Counted from the stretch's first letter, positions 35,599 through 44,220 are shown. The stretch is 64,000 nt of DNA from Paenibacillus glucanolyticus NBRC 15330 (GCF_004000885.1 NZ_BIMC01000001.1:620001-684000); one strand, 5' to 3'. Program-made: numbers and translations. The notes: generated from the sequence alone by a model not told the origin.

Positions 35599-36600
35599 CT
35601 ATACCACTTGCTTATAAAATTTAATTCGGAACTGCGTACCCTGCTCGCTGTCGCTCATCACATCGATCACGCCGTTCTGGCTGGCAACGATGCTATGTGC
35701 CATCGCAAGTCCTATGCCAATGCTTCCCTCACCGGCATTTTTCCCTTTGTAAAAACGTTTGAAAATGTAGGGCAGATCCTCTTTCGGGATGCCTATTCCA
35801 TTGTCTGTTATGACAATTTCCGTAAATAGCGTGTTTTCGGAATATGTGATGGCGATCGCTCCGCCTTCAGGCGTATGCTCCACACCGTTTTTTAGAATAT
35901 TGATGACCGCTTCGGCAGTCCAATTGAAATCGCCGACAAAAGAAACGTTATCATCGCCCGCGATAGAAACGGACTGTCCCTTGATATCCATCGGAATCAT
36001 GATCGGCTCTAATGCCTTCTGAATAAGGCTTTTCACGAGGATTGGATCTTTCTTGAAAGGGATGGTCTTCGCGTCCATTTTCGATAGCTTTAATAAGGAA
36101 GAAACCAGCCAATCGATGCGTTCAAGCTGGACGCGAATATGATGGGTGAACTCTGATCTTTTGGCAGGAGGCAGGTCAGGGGCGCTTAACAAATCCGCCA
36201 TCACGGTCATGGAGGTAAGCGGCGTTTTGAGCTGATGCGAAATATCGGAGATGGCATCCGTCAACTGGATTTTGTCCCGCTGCAATAGAGAGCGGTGCTC
36301 CGAGAGCATAAGGGTCACTTTGTAAATATCATTCTTGAGAATGCTCAGCTCGCCTTCTTGATTATCGCGAATGTCAAGGGAATCATTACCGTTGCTAATT
36401 TCCCGTAAATAGGCGGACAGCTTCGCCAGCTCGCGATATCTCCATCTCGTGAATAACAAACTGGTGCCAATAAGCAGAATGGACAGAATGGCAACAAACG
36501 CCGCCGTGACAGACGAGATAAAGGCAGCAGCAACAATCGCCGATAAGCTGATTGCGCCCATGGCGAGCAATAACATTTGGACTTCCCGATTACGCAGCAT
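35599..36600 (-). CDS. Sensor histidine kinase
   Basis: A 333-residue kinase. Two adjacent N-terminal helices (about 7-60) leave almost no extracellular loop, so it is of the intramembrane-sensing type. A HAMP-like linker is followed by the H-box 'ISDISHQLKTPLTSM' (His about 122), N-box 'VINILKNGVEHTPEGG', G-boxes 'ITDNGIGIPKEDLPYIF' and 'GSIGIGLAMAH'. The small sensor and neighbouring ABC exporter are typical of systems responding to envelope-active antibiotics. It starts right after the regulator stop. Confidence 0.92.
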   Translation of the reverse strand: MLRNREVQMLLLAMGAISLSAIVAAAFISSVTAAFVAILSILLIGTSLLFTRWRYRELAKLSAYLREISNGNDSLDIRDNQEGELSILKNDIYKVTLMLSEHRSLLQRDKIQLTDAISDISHQLKTPLTSMTVMADLLSAPDLPPAKRSEFTHHIRVQLERIDWLVSSLLKLSKMDAKTIPFKKDPILVKSLIQKALEPIMIPMDIKGQSVSIAGDDNVSFVGDFNWTAEAVINILKNGVEHTPEGGAIAITYSENTLFTEIVITDNGIGIPKEDLPYIFKRFYKGKNAGEGSIGIGLAMAHSIVASQNGVIDVMSDSEQGTQFRIKFYKQVV

Positions 36601-37311
36601 CTAATCACCGACCTTATAGCCTAATCCGCGTACGGTTTTGATCAAAGTCGGATGTCCTGGATCATCCTCCAGCTTTTCCCTTAGCCTTTTGATGTAAACC
36701 GTTAACGTATTGTCATTCACGAAGTCGCCGGCCACGTCCCAGATTTGCTCCAGAAGCTGATTCCTTGTGAGAACCTGTCCGATGTGGTTGCCAAAGATCA
36801 GCAGTAGACGATACTCTAAGGCGGTAAGTGGAATTTCGGTCCCTTTTTTATGTACTTTGCCTTCCAGCGTATTAATTCGGATATGGTCGATGTCTATGAT
36901 CGCTCTGGTGTGGGACGGCTTCTGGTATCTCCGCAAGACGGACTTGATCCGGGAGAGCAGCTCACGAACTCGAAATGGTTTGGTAATGTAGTCGTCGGCT
37001 CCCATGTCGAGCCCCATCACGACATTGACCTCATCGTCGATCACCGTTAAGAAGATGACCGGAATGTCTCGTCGCTCTTTCACCAGCTTGCACAATTCGT
37101 AGCCGCTCCCGTCCGGAAGCTGTAAATCGAACAAGCATAACGCAAACTGATCTATGTCCTCGGCGAGCACCCTCTGGGCTGATGCAACATCATGGCAGAG
37201 AACAGTTGAAAAACCATCCTGCTGCAGCGAATATTCCAGACCCGATGCAATCGTCTTATCATCTTCGACTAATAAAATGTTCATCTGCAAATCATCTTTG
37301 TGAACGACCAT
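36601..37311 (-). CDS. Response regulator, OmpR/PhoB family
   Basis: A 236-residue regulator. The receiver has acidic pocket 'LLVEDDKT', phospho-acceptor Asp in 'LCLFDLQLPDGSG', Thr/Ser and Lys at 'VIFLTVIDDE' and 'ADDYITKPFRVREL'. The C-terminal winged helix ends 'LIKTVRGLGYKVGD', the OmpR/PhoB signature. ATG 37311 is supported by AGGAGG; an ATG at 37284 (MNILLVEDD) is the alternative but has no ribosome binding site. It is the first gene of the operon regulator-kinase-VanZ-ATPase-permease. Confidence 0.93.
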   Translation of the reverse strand: MVVHKDDLQMNILLVEDDKTIASGLEYSLQQDGFSTVLCHDVASAQRVLAEDIDQFALCLFDLQLPDGSGYELCKLVKERRDIPVIFLTVIDDEVNVVMGLDMGADDYITKPFRVRELLSRIKSVLRRYQKPSHTRAIIDIDHIRINTLEGKVHKKGTEIPLTALEYRLLLIFGNHIGQVLTRNQLLEQIWDVAGDFVNDNTLTVYIKRLREKLEDDPGHPTLIKTVRGLGYKVGD

Positions 37312-37400
37312 GGATCAACAAGCCTCCTATATTCAAACGTCCGCTAATTAAGATTAGCAGTCGTCAGGCATTTTACAACAAAGCATACACTTGATATTTC

Positions 37401-37499
37401 TGTTGGATTGTAGTTGTGGTTCACCCAACATTAACACGTTATCAGGAATCCATGCAAAAAGCGATGGAGATGACGGACATGGAAGAAATCAGAGTATAA
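37401..37499 (+). other. Short plus-strand frame, possible gene remnant
   Basis: A frame of about 33 codons ends 'HPTLTRYQESMQKAMEMTDM' and EEIRV before a stop. It reads like the end of a protein but has no start, and the following hairpin serves the opposite strand. Possibly the leftover of a deleted gene. Confidence 0.2.
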
Positions 37500-37535
37500 A
37501 AAAAACGCTAAACCCTCAGTCTTAAGGGCTTAGCG
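37500..37535 (-). terminator. Terminator of the ABC importer operon
   Basis: CGCTAAACCCT pairs with AAGGGCTTAGCG around a 7-nt loop (one mismatch), followed on the minus strand by TTTTTTTT. Confidence 0.85.
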
Positions 37536-37576
37536 AATATATTGGATGAAGTGTATCTCATCTCACAACAATATGT

Positions 37577-38371
37577 TTATCCCAGAACCAGACGATCGTC
37601 AGACAGCTTGTGACCGCTAATCTGCTCAAATTCCCCTAACAGCTGCTCCACCGTCAGGGATTTCTTGCGCTCTTCATCCACATCCAGAATGATTCGTCCC
37701 TTATCCATCATGATAAGGCGATTGCCCAGACGAATGGCTTGTTCCATATTGTGCGTAACCATCAGCGTGGTCAGCTTCATATCCCGCACGATTTCATCGG
37801 TTATTCGGGTGATCAGCTCGGCACGGGCCGGATCAAGCGCTGCCGTATGCTCATCCAGCAGCAGGATTTGCGGCTGCGTGAAGGTCGCCATCAGCAAGCT
37901 AAGCGCCTGGCGCTCCCCGCCGGACAGCATCCCTACTTTGGCCCGAAGCCGATCCTCAAGGCCAATGCCAAGCCGCTCCAAATGCTTGCGGAAGCTGGCG
38001 CGCTTGGAGGCTGTAACGCCTATGCTGAGCCCGCGGGACTGGCCGCGGCGATGAGCCATCGCCAGATTCTCTTCAATGGTCATATGCGGCGCAGTGCCCG
38101 CCATCGGATCCTGAAATACGCGGCCGATCCAGCGACTGCGACGGAATTCCGGCAGATGGCCGATCGAAGTGCCATCAATACGCACTTCTCCGGCATCCGG
38201 CTTCATCACGCCAGAGATGATATTCATCAATGTGGATTTGCCTGCACCGTTACTCCCGATAACCGTCACGAAATCCCCCGGCTTCAAGTGAAGATTGACA
38301 TCCATCAAGGCAATCTTCTCATCCACCGTGCCCGGATTAAACAGCTTGGAGACATGATTCATTTCCAGCAT
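37577..38371 (-). CDS. ABC transporter ATP-binding protein (importer)
   Basis: An ATPase of about 264 residues. Walker A GSNGAGKST, signature 'MLSGGERQAL', Walker B 'ILLLDEHTAALDP' and switch region 'MVTHNMEQA' are visible. I chose ATG 38371 (MLEMNHVSKLF) because it overlaps the permease stop by one base (TGATG); the longer frame to 38533 runs inside the permease gene. It energises the permease at 38371-39291 with the lipoprotein at 39350. Confidence 0.9.
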   Translation of the reverse strand: MLEMNHVSKLFNPGTVDEKIALMDVNLHLKPGDFVTVIGSNGAGKSTLMNIISGVMKPDAGEVRIDGTSIGHLPEFRRSRWIGRVFQDPMAGTAPHMTIEENLAMAHRRGQSRGLSIGVTASKRASFRKHLERLGIGLEDRLRAKVGMLSGGERQALSLLMATFTQPQILLLDEHTAALDPARAELITRITDEIVRDMKLTTLMVTHNMEQAIRLGNRLIMMDKGRIILDVDEERKKSLTVEQLLGEFEQISGHKLSDDRLVLG

Positions 38372-39291
38372 CAGAGCGCACCTCCTTTGCTCTTCCCTTG
38401 AGCTGCCAATAGTTCGATTGAACGCCTCCGTGCCTGTGAACGCTGTTTCATCGCCCGGTTGATGGTTGGAACCACCAGGGCAATAATAACGATAACAGCG
38501 GTAATTAATTTCAGATCCGAAGCTTCGAGCCATGGAATCTCATAAGCAGCGGCAACGACAATCCGATAAATAATCGAACCGCAGATTACAGCCAGCGTCG
38601 TCCGGAATACCGAACCGGTACCCAGAACAGCCTCGCCAATGATAACGGACGCCAAGCCAATGACAATCATTCCAATACCGGAGCCGATGTCCGCAAAACT
38701 TGATTGCTGGGCAACCACAGCACCGGATAAAGCGACCAGTCCGTTCGAGATGCTAAGTCCCAGAATCGTGGTTGTATCGGTATTCGCGCCAAAGCTGCGA
38801 ATCATCCGCTTGTTATCCCCTGTCGCACGGAGCGCAAGGCCAAGATCCGTGCGGAAGAATGCATCCAGCAGCAGCTTTCCAATAATTACAATCACCAACA
38901 TAATATAGATCGGATCAATAGACCCGAAGATAATTTCTTCCTGGCTTAGTGAGATGTTAGGTTTGCCCATAATTCTCATATTGATCGAGTACAAGGCAAT
39001 CATCATGATGATACCGGAGAGCAGCCCGTTAATCTTGCCCTTGGTATGCAGCAAGCCCGTACAGATACCGGCTACCATGCCCCCGGCAAATGCAGCCAGC
39101 GTTGCAAGCCACGGATTCACACCGTTTGTAATCAGGATCGCTGCAATCGCTGCCCCTGTCGTAAAACTTCCATCCACGGTCAGATCCGGAAAATCCAAAA
39201 TTCGGAACGTGATATATACGCCGAGTGCCATCAGCGCATACAGCAGCCCCAATTCAATCGGACCATCCAGTTTCATCACGAAATCCAGCAT
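38371..39291 (-). CDS. ABC transporter permease
   Basis: A 306-residue permease with about eight membrane segments. The segments 'GLLYALMALGVYITFRILDF', 'PDLTVDGSFTTGAA' and 'GLALRATGDNKRMIRSFG' are characteristic of the permease paired with ABC_sub_bind (PF04392-type) lipoproteins, a branch related to branched-chain amino acid permeases and including putative tryptophan/tyrosine importers (TrpXYZ). Substrate is not determined here. Confidence 0.88.
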   Translation of the reverse strand: MLDFVMKLDGPIELGLLYALMALGVYITFRILDFPDLTVDGSFTTGAAIAAILITNGVNPWLATLAAFAGGMVAGICTGLLHTKGKINGLLSGIIMMIALYSINMRIMGKPNISLSQEEIIFGSIDPIYIMLVIVIIGKLLLDAFFRTDLGLALRATGDNKRMIRSFGANTDTTTILGLSISNGLVALSGAVVAQQSSFADIGSGIGMIVIGLASVIIGEAVLGTGSVFRTTLAVICGSIIYRIVVAAAYEIPWLEASDLKLITAVIVIIALVVPTINRAMKQRSQARRRSIELLAAQGKSKGGAL

Positions 39292-39349
39292 GTCTTTGAC
39301 CTCCTTTAGGATTAAGCAAGGCGCGGGCTGTTATCTCCGCGCCTTACTC

Positions 39350-40390
39350 TTACTCGATGATGTTATTGTCCGGGTCTTTGACTTCCTGTTTCATGGCGTC
39401 CGTCACTTCGATTCCATAGTCAGCCGCAACCTTCGTGTTCAAGATCAGATCCAGCTTATCCGGCTTCGTGATTTCCATGTCCCCCGGATTCTTGCCGTTT
39501 TTCAGGATCTCTACGGCCATCTGGCCCACTTGATATCCATGATCGTAGTACTTGAATCCAACCGTTGCAAAAGCTCCCTTTTCCACCGTATCGCGGTCAC
39601 TGGAAAAGAACGGAATTTTATTCTTTTGTGCGGTCTGAATAATTGTCTCGACTCCACTTACCACGGTATTATCCAGTGTGATATAAAAGGCATCCACTTT
39701 ACCGACTAGCGATTCCGCTGCTTGCTTCACTTCCGAAGTATTGGTAACAGCAGCTTTCACAAGCTCGATTCCATGCTCCGAAAGTACCTCTTCTGCCGTG
39801 TTTGCCATAACAACCGCATTTGCTTCTCCTTCATCTAAGACCAAACCAATCCTCTTAACATTTGGAAAATGAGTATTTACAAAATTCATCAATTGTTTGG
39901 TTGCTTCCGGGTTCGTGTCAGATGCCCCGGTGATGTTGCCCCCTGGTTTCTTCAAATCGCTGACCAGCTTCGCATCGAGTGGATCTGTTACAGCTGCGAA
40001 CAAGACCGGCTTCTCCTTCACGTTCTGCGCCACAGCCTGTGCCGAATCGGTTGCAATCGCGATCACCAGATCCGATTTTGTATCCTTCAGTTTCTGACCA
40101 ATCGAGAGGTTGTTCGCCGGGTCACCTTGTGCATTGTTGTAATCAATCTTCAGCGTTTTATCATCCTCCGAGAGGCCGGCTTCCTTCAGTGCTGCCAGAA
40201 TACCCTCCCGTGTTGCATCCAGAGATGGATGCTCTACGATCTGTGATATCGCAATGCTGTACTCTTTCTTCTCTGCATCTCCGCCGCTACCCGTTTGGGT
40301 CGTGCCGCCTTCCTGCTTGTCCCCGCACCCAACAGCCGTAACCAGCAATGCGGACAGTGTAAGTGATAACCACATTTTTCTCTTCATCAT
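39350..40390 (-). CDS. ABC transporter substrate-binding lipoprotein
   Basis: A lipoprotein of about 346 residues, starting MMKRKMWLSLTLSALLVTA with lipobox VTAVGC, so anchored to the outer face of the membrane. A low-complexity linker is followed by the ABC_sub_bind fold ('IAISQIVEHPSLDATREGIL', 'ATDSAQAVAQNVKEKPVLFA', 'VTDPLDAKLVSDLKKPGGNI'). The family includes candidate aromatic amino acid binders. ATG 40390 follows GAGAGGGG. It is the first gene of the importer operon; no T-box or other riboswitch was evident in the 290 bases upstream. Confidence 0.9.
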   Translation of the reverse strand: MMKRKMWLSLTLSALLVTAVGCGDKQEGGTTQTGSGGDAEKKEYSIAISQIVEHPSLDATREGILAALKEAGLSEDDKTLKIDYNNAQGDPANNLSIGQKLKDTKSDLVIAIATDSAQAVAQNVKEKPVLFAAVTDPLDAKLVSDLKKPGGNITGASDTNPEATKQLMNFVNTHFPNVKRIGLVLDEGEANAVVMANTAEEVLSEHGIELVKAAVTNTSEVKQAAESLVGKVDAFYITLDNTVVSGVETIIQTAQKNKIPFFSSDRDTVEKGAFATVGFKYYDHGYQVGQMAVEILKNGKNPGDMEITKPDKLDLILNTKVAADYGIEVTDAMKQEVKDPDNNIIE

Positions 40391-40599
40391 GATTCCCCTC
40401 TCATTTGTTAACCACTTTGCCTTGCAAACCATAATTTTCTACATAAAGCGACAACGCTTCCCCGCTTTCATAGACGAAAGCATTAAAGTCAAAAAATAGG
40501 TCGTTCCAATTGAACAACGGTCTATTATGAACATTTTATATGTACCCAATTGTATTCGTCAATCAGGATTTTCAAGAGAATGATCCTTTACACAAAAGA

Positions 40600-40632
40600 A
40601 CATCCCCGGACAACAAACAACCCCGGGGATGT
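40600..40632 (-). terminator. Terminator of the SGNH hydrolase gene
   Basis: ACATCCCCGG and CCGGGGATGT form a perfect 10-bp stem; TTCTTTTGTG follows on the minus strand. Confidence 0.75.
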
Positions 40633-40678
40633 CAGCCAAGCATGATATGTTCTTATATAGAAGATAAATTCTCCGAGT

Positions 40679-41317
40679 CTACAGAATCGAGCGCCCCTGC
40701 ATTGTGGCTAACCAGGCTTCTGCCATGAGCGCATGACCTGCCGGCGATGGGTGTACACCATCCGGTGCCCAGTAACTCATCTCCATCTTCGAACTCGCTG
40801 CTGCAAAAATCCCATCCAGCGGAACGTATAAGGTTTCAAACTCACGTGATAATTCGCGAACGGCTTGAATTTTGGGATCCAGATCCTCACGCCATTCTTT
40901 CTTTGCTTCTGTAACAGGCAGCAAGAACGGCTCCATCAGAATGAAATTCGCACCGCTTAATTCGCGGGTTTGGATAAGAAGCTCCCGGTACCCTTCATAA
41001 TAGGCCTCCACGGAGGTTGCTTCGCCCTGATTATACTTCCTGCCCGTTTCATTGATGCCGACCAATATGGATACCCATGTTGGATCAAGGCCAATACAGT
41101 CTTCCTCCCAGCGGCCCCGCAGATCAACAACCCGGTTCCCGCTAATCCCGCGATTCAGAAAACGCAGCCTTTTCAGAGGAGACTCCATGCCTAACCGGGC
41201 AGCAGCCATAAGTGCATATCCATGCCCCAAGCTGTCCGACTCCTCGTAATTTCGACCGCAATCGGTAATACTGTCGCCTTGAAACAATACGAGTGCATTA
41301 TGCTCGATATGTACCAT
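40679..41317 (-). CDS. SGNH/GDSL hydrolase
   Basis: An esterase of about 212 residues. The four SGNH blocks are visible: 'LFQGDSITDCGRN' (Ser), 'FLNRGISGNRVVDLRGR' (Gly), 'SILVGINETGR' (Asn) and 'WAPDGVHPSPAGH' (Asp-His). No signal peptide. It likely deacylates a carbohydrate or lipid ester. I chose ATG 41317 (MVHIEHN), 11 bases after GGAGG; the upstream ATG at 41335 is part of that site. Confidence 0.9.
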   Translation of the reverse strand: MVHIEHNALVLFQGDSITDCGRNYEESDSLGHGYALMAAARLGMESPLKRLRFLNRGISGNRVVDLRGRWEEDCIGLDPTWVSILVGINETGRKYNQGEATSVEAYYEGYRELLIQTRELSGANFILMEPFLLPVTEAKKEWREDLDPKIQAVRELSREFETLYVPLDGIFAAASSKMEMSYWAPDGVHPSPAGHALMAEAWLATMQGRSIL

Positions 41318-41520
41318 GCTGTTTAACGCCTCCATTTTAATGAAAGTGTTCTCCTGCTCACCCCTTCATCATAACCGCTTTCATTCGCTCTTGGAACCCC
41401 AAAATTCACATTTCATGGCAAACTTTCTATACATTTAAGTTGACTATGTGAAATGAATTCACTACAATTCTATAAGGTATACGTATGGCTGAATATATAA
41501 AAAGAACAGGTGATTAAATC

Positions 41521-42426
41521 ATGTCAGAACAACAGAATTATCAGATCCTTCTCTATTATAAATTTGTTCAGATACCGGACCCTGAAGTCTTCAAAGATGA
41601 ACATCTGCAGTATTGCAAGGACCTTGGGCTTAAGGGACGTATTCTTGTTGCCTCCGAGGGCATCAATGGGACAGTCTCCGGTACGATTGAACAGACGGAA
41701 CAATATATGCAGGATATGCATGCCAACCCGTTATTTGCAGATATGGTGTTCAAGATCGACCCATCCGAAGGACATGCCTTCAAGAAAATGTTCGTCCGTC
41801 ACCGCGAAGAGCTCGTGACCTTCCGCGTGGAGGACGAGCTCGACCCTAACATGATCAGCGGAGCCCGCTTATCGCCTCAGCAATTCTACGAGCAATTGCA
41901 GCGCGATGATATCATTGTCATCGATGGACGTAATGACTATGAATATGATATCGGTCATTTCCGTAATGCGATTCGTCCAGAGGTTCAGTCCTTCCGGGAG
42001 TTTCCGGATTGGATTCGGGAGAATCTGAGCGAACACAAGGACAAAACGATTTTGACTTACTGTACCGGGGGCATTCGCTGCGAGAAGCTGACCGGCTTCA
42101 TGCTTAAGGAAGGCTTCAAGGATGTTGCCCAGCTCGATGGCGGGATTGTCACCTACGGCAAAGATCCTGAAGTGCAAGGTCGTCTGTTCGACGGAAAATG
42201 CTACGTGTTTGACGAGCGCATCTCCGTGCCGATCAATCAGACGGACGAGGACATTATTGTCGGTAAATGCCACCACTGCGGTAAGCCTGAAGACCGGTAC
42301 ATTAACTGTGATAATGATGCCTGCCATCTTCAGCATGTATGCTGCGAAGAGTGTGAAGAGCTGCATCATAGCTGCTGCTCGACCGAGTGTGAGGAGATTG
42401 TGGCTGCAAGCCATAACGCTTCCTGA
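41521..42426 (+). CDS. trhO: tRNA uridine(34) hydroxylase, rhodanese family
   Basis: A 301-residue protein with an N-terminal acylphosphatase-like/UPF0176 domain ('[16 protein letters not shown]') and a central rhodanese domain with active-site Cys in '[16 protein letters not shown]'. The C-terminus is a cysteine-rich zinc-type segment (CHHCG ... [16 protein letters not shown] ... CCSTEC). This is the TrhO/YbfQ architecture, which makes 5-hydroxyuridine at tRNA position 34 using oxygen. Start ATG 41521. It stands alone on the plus strand beside a minus-strand block. Confidence 0.92.
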   Translation: MSEQQNYQILLYYKFVQIPDPEVFKDEHLQYCKDLGLKGRILVASEGINGTVSGTIEQTEQYMQDMHANPLFADMVFKIDPSEGHAFKKMFVRHREELVTFRVEDELDPNMISGARLSPQQFYEQLQRDDIIVIDGRNDYEYDIGHFRNAIRPEVQSFREFPDWIRENLSEHKDKTILTYCTGGIRCEKLTGFMLKEGFKDVAQLDGGIVTYGKDPEVQGRLFDGKCYVFDERISVPINQTDEDIIVGKCHHCGKPEDRYINCDNDACHLQHVCCEECEELHHSCCSTECEEIVAASHNAS

Positions 42427-42448
42427 TTATAAGTAACCTGAAGAAATA

Positions 42449-42490
42449 ACAAGCGACCGTCCCTAACAATTGCGAGGGACGGTCGCTTGT
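42449..42490. terminator. Bidirectional terminator between trhO and the selenoprotein gene
   Basis: ACAAGCGACCGTCCCT and AGGGACGGTCGCTTGT form a perfect 16-bp stem with a 10-nt loop, followed by TTTATTT (plus strand) and TTATTTCTTC (minus strand). Confidence 0.9.
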
Positions 42491-42506
42491 TTATTTAGAA
42501 CATTTA

Positions 42507-43184
42507 TCATTTTAGCGACATTGTCAATTCCATCACTAAATAAATCAAGAACAACGTGGATGCAATACCATTTATGGATTTATAAAACCCGGATTTATTC
42601 TTATACAAGCTTCTAACTTTAGTCACATCTAATTCTTTTCTCAACGAGAAAAGTATTGTGGGCATTGCGCGCGAAAAACCATACAAAAAGCCGAAAAGCA
42701 GCCCAACGGTTGGATCTTTAAAAAGACCAATATAGATGTACAGTATATAGAAGGTCATAAATGGTAAATACGTAAAGATCCCCGCTCCCAGAATGCTTCC
42801 CCATACCCACATATTTCGAACCGGAGGTCCATTAACCCATGATGCCGGGATTTGCCATTTCCGCTGTGGGACTTTTAAATTTAAAATTTTAAAATCATGC
42901 AGAATGTATAATCCGACTAATACGATCATGAATATCATTTTTAGAATGTACGGCAACCATGAGAAAACGACAAATAATAATAAAGTATACAAAAATCCTG
43001 ATAGCGCGCCCGAAAGGGACGAAGCCGTCAAATAGTTAGCCCAGCACTTCATTCTTGTTTTTAAAGTCTTCTCACCGAGAAGACTGACCTCGAAGGTCAC
43101 ATTTAGCCCTCAATTTGTGCTTACTTTAGTTACGCCTGCTGTGCAAGCCAGGAATAACAATATGATGAATTCAACATATTCCAA
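42507..43184 (-). CDS. Putative selenocysteine-containing membrane protein (TGA read as Sec)
   Basis: A frame of 225 codons plus stop, from TTG 43184 (AGGGGG eight bases upstream) to 42507, interrupted only by TGA at 43112-43110, which would be Sec-25. Before it lies EYVEFIILLFLACTAGVTKV-STN, a hydrophobic first helix with Cys-14; after it GLNVTFEVSLLGEKTLKTRM, Cys-47, and about five further helices ('LSGFLYTLLLFVVFSWLPYI', 'GSILGAGIFTYLPFMTFYIL', 'GLLFGFLYGFSRAMPTIL'). Without readthrough the second part would begin at GTG 43100, which has no ribosome binding site. Two hairpins follow the TGA at the distance needed for a bacterial SECIS, and selA, selB and tRNA-Sec lie next door. The first helix resembles MauE/DoxX proteins, the rest loosely CcdA/MauF-like. 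It is the last gene of the tat-mau-like operon. Function unknown; a membrane thiol/selenol redox step is inferred. Confidence 0.78.
43066..43099 (-). promoter_or_regulatory. Candidate bacterial SECIS element
   Basis: Directly after the TGA the minus strand holds two abutting perfect hairpins: TGACCT-tcg-AGGTCA (43099-43085), then GTCTTCTC-ggt-GAGAAGAC (43084-43066). Their loops lie about 17-19 and 34-36 bases after the TGA, within the roughly 16-37 base window for SelB-binding SECIS loops, and each contains G. Which hairpin is used cannot be settled by eye. Confidence 0.65.
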
Positions 43185-43200
43185 GCCTAATTCCCCCTAA

Positions 43201-43626
43201 TTATCTTATCGTTACGGCACATCCACAATCCGATGTATATGGTCGAGTGGAGTCGTTACCGCTTAATGTACAATCACAACAAGCTATGGAACCCCAAGAA
43301 TAACCTAGGCACCAGCAGCCTGTCGATTCGTAACCATGCGCATAAGAGACTTTATAGCCCGTTGGACATTTGCTTGATTGTGAACTTGAACACCCTGGAC
43401 AAGCTTTCCGGTTAGGAAAATTACAAGTCGCAGATTGATCGTATCCCCAAATTTGGCACCACGAGGAAGATCCATCCGCAAAAACCGGACGTGCCGAGAA
43501 AGAAACGAATGAAAGAAAAGCAGTCGAAAGAACTGTTTTTAAGAACGTAGATCGTGAAACTTTTCGTTCCAAGTTTTCAGCCATAACCTTAGTAAACCTA
43601 TCAACCGATTCAAGCCATTTAATCAT
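43201..43626 (-). CDS. Cysteine-rich secreted protein resembling methylamine dehydrogenase light chain (MauA-like)
   Basis: A 141-residue protein. Residues 1-52 are a long leader with a degenerate Tat-like motif (KVSRSTFLK, one Arg of the pair missing), a hydrophobic stretch and a likely cut after VFADG or SARPVFA. The mature part of about 90 residues has 12 cysteines, the number of half-cystines in MADH light chains, and aligns in layout with them: 'WCQIW', 'NRKACPGCSSSQSSKCPTGY', 'ESTGCWCLGYSW', 'IACCDCTLSG'. The Trp after Cys-x-x fits the first TTQ tryptophan. The MADH C-terminal part with the second TTQ Trp is shortened, though other Trp remain. It is preceded by MauD- and MauE-like genes and TatAC, so it is the probable export cargo. 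Enzymatic role unproven; no heavy-chain gene is nearby. Confidence 0.72.
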   Translation of the reverse strand: MIKWLESVDRFTKVMAENLERKVSRSTFLKTVLSTAFLSFVSFSARPVFADGSSSWCQIWGYDQSATCNFPNRKACPGCSSSQSSKCPTGYKVSYAHGYESTGCWCLGYSWGSIACCDCTLSGNDSTRPYTSDCGCAVTIR

Positions 43627-44220
43627 TTATTTTACCGTCCTTTCAGGGAGATTTGTTTCTTCAACTAACACAGATTCACCTTCAAGTGCCGATATTAAAC
43701 CATGGATGTGTTCGATACCGTTGCATAATCCTTTTCCTTTGACTGTCCCATTCTCGTCTATAACAAATGCAAACGGTGTAACTCTAACCTGGCAGGATGC
43801 TAGTATCTCTCTTTCTTCATCTAATAATAGTTCGCCAATCAATGATTTATCCGCTAAAAGTTTGGAAAACGACGTCTTGTCCCCGAGCCCTACAATAACA
43901 AAGTTGATTTTTTCATTATATTTCATATAAGCTTTATTCCATTCGGGAATTAATTCCTGGCAAGGTTTGCAACCAGGCGAGATAAAAGCAATCAATGTCG
44001 GTTTATGAAAAAATGAATCGATCGGTATTCTTTCATTTGAAAAATACGATTTTGCTGAAAATTCAGGCAGCTTGCTCCCAATCGATACACCGTCTCGAGT
44101 AATGGCCTCACGTGTGCCCAAGTACACGGAACCAAATTGTCTATAAAGAAGAAATAATGAGAACAACATGAATAACACAACGATCCACAAGAGCACATTA
44201 GAATATAATAATATGTCCAT
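43627..44220 (-). CDS. MauD-like membrane-anchored thioredoxin-fold protein
   Basis: A 197-residue protein: an N-terminal membrane helix (YSNVLLWIVVLFMLFSLFLL) and an outward redoxin domain with CxxC in 'FISPGCKPCQELIPEWN' and a cis-proline segment 'VRVTPFAFVIDENGTVKG'. This matches MauD, which with MauE is needed to form the disulfides of the MADH light chain. ATG 44220 follows GGGAGGG. It stands right between the MauE-like and MauA-like genes, and its stop is adjacent to the ATG of the MauA-like gene, as in mau operons (order E-D-A). Confidence 0.88.
   Translation of the reverse strand: MDILLYSNVLLWIVVLFMLFSLFLLYRQFGSVYLGTREAITRDGVSIGSKLPEFSAKSYFSNERIPIDSFFHKPTLIAFISPGCKPCQELIPEWNKAYMKYNEKINFVIVGLGDKTSFSKLLADKSLIGELLLDEEREILASCQVRVTPFAFVIDENGTVKGKGLCNGIEHIHGLISALEGESVLVEETNLPERTVK

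Noticed and set aside
38954..39709. 251-codon plus-strand frame
   Set aside because: Antisense to the ABC permease and lipoprotein genes, both strongly supported.
42507..43100. Membrane protein starting at GTG 43100 (197 residues)
   Set aside because: No ribosome binding site precedes this GTG; the frame extends upstream through TGA to a well-placed start, so the longer Sec-containing reading was preferred.
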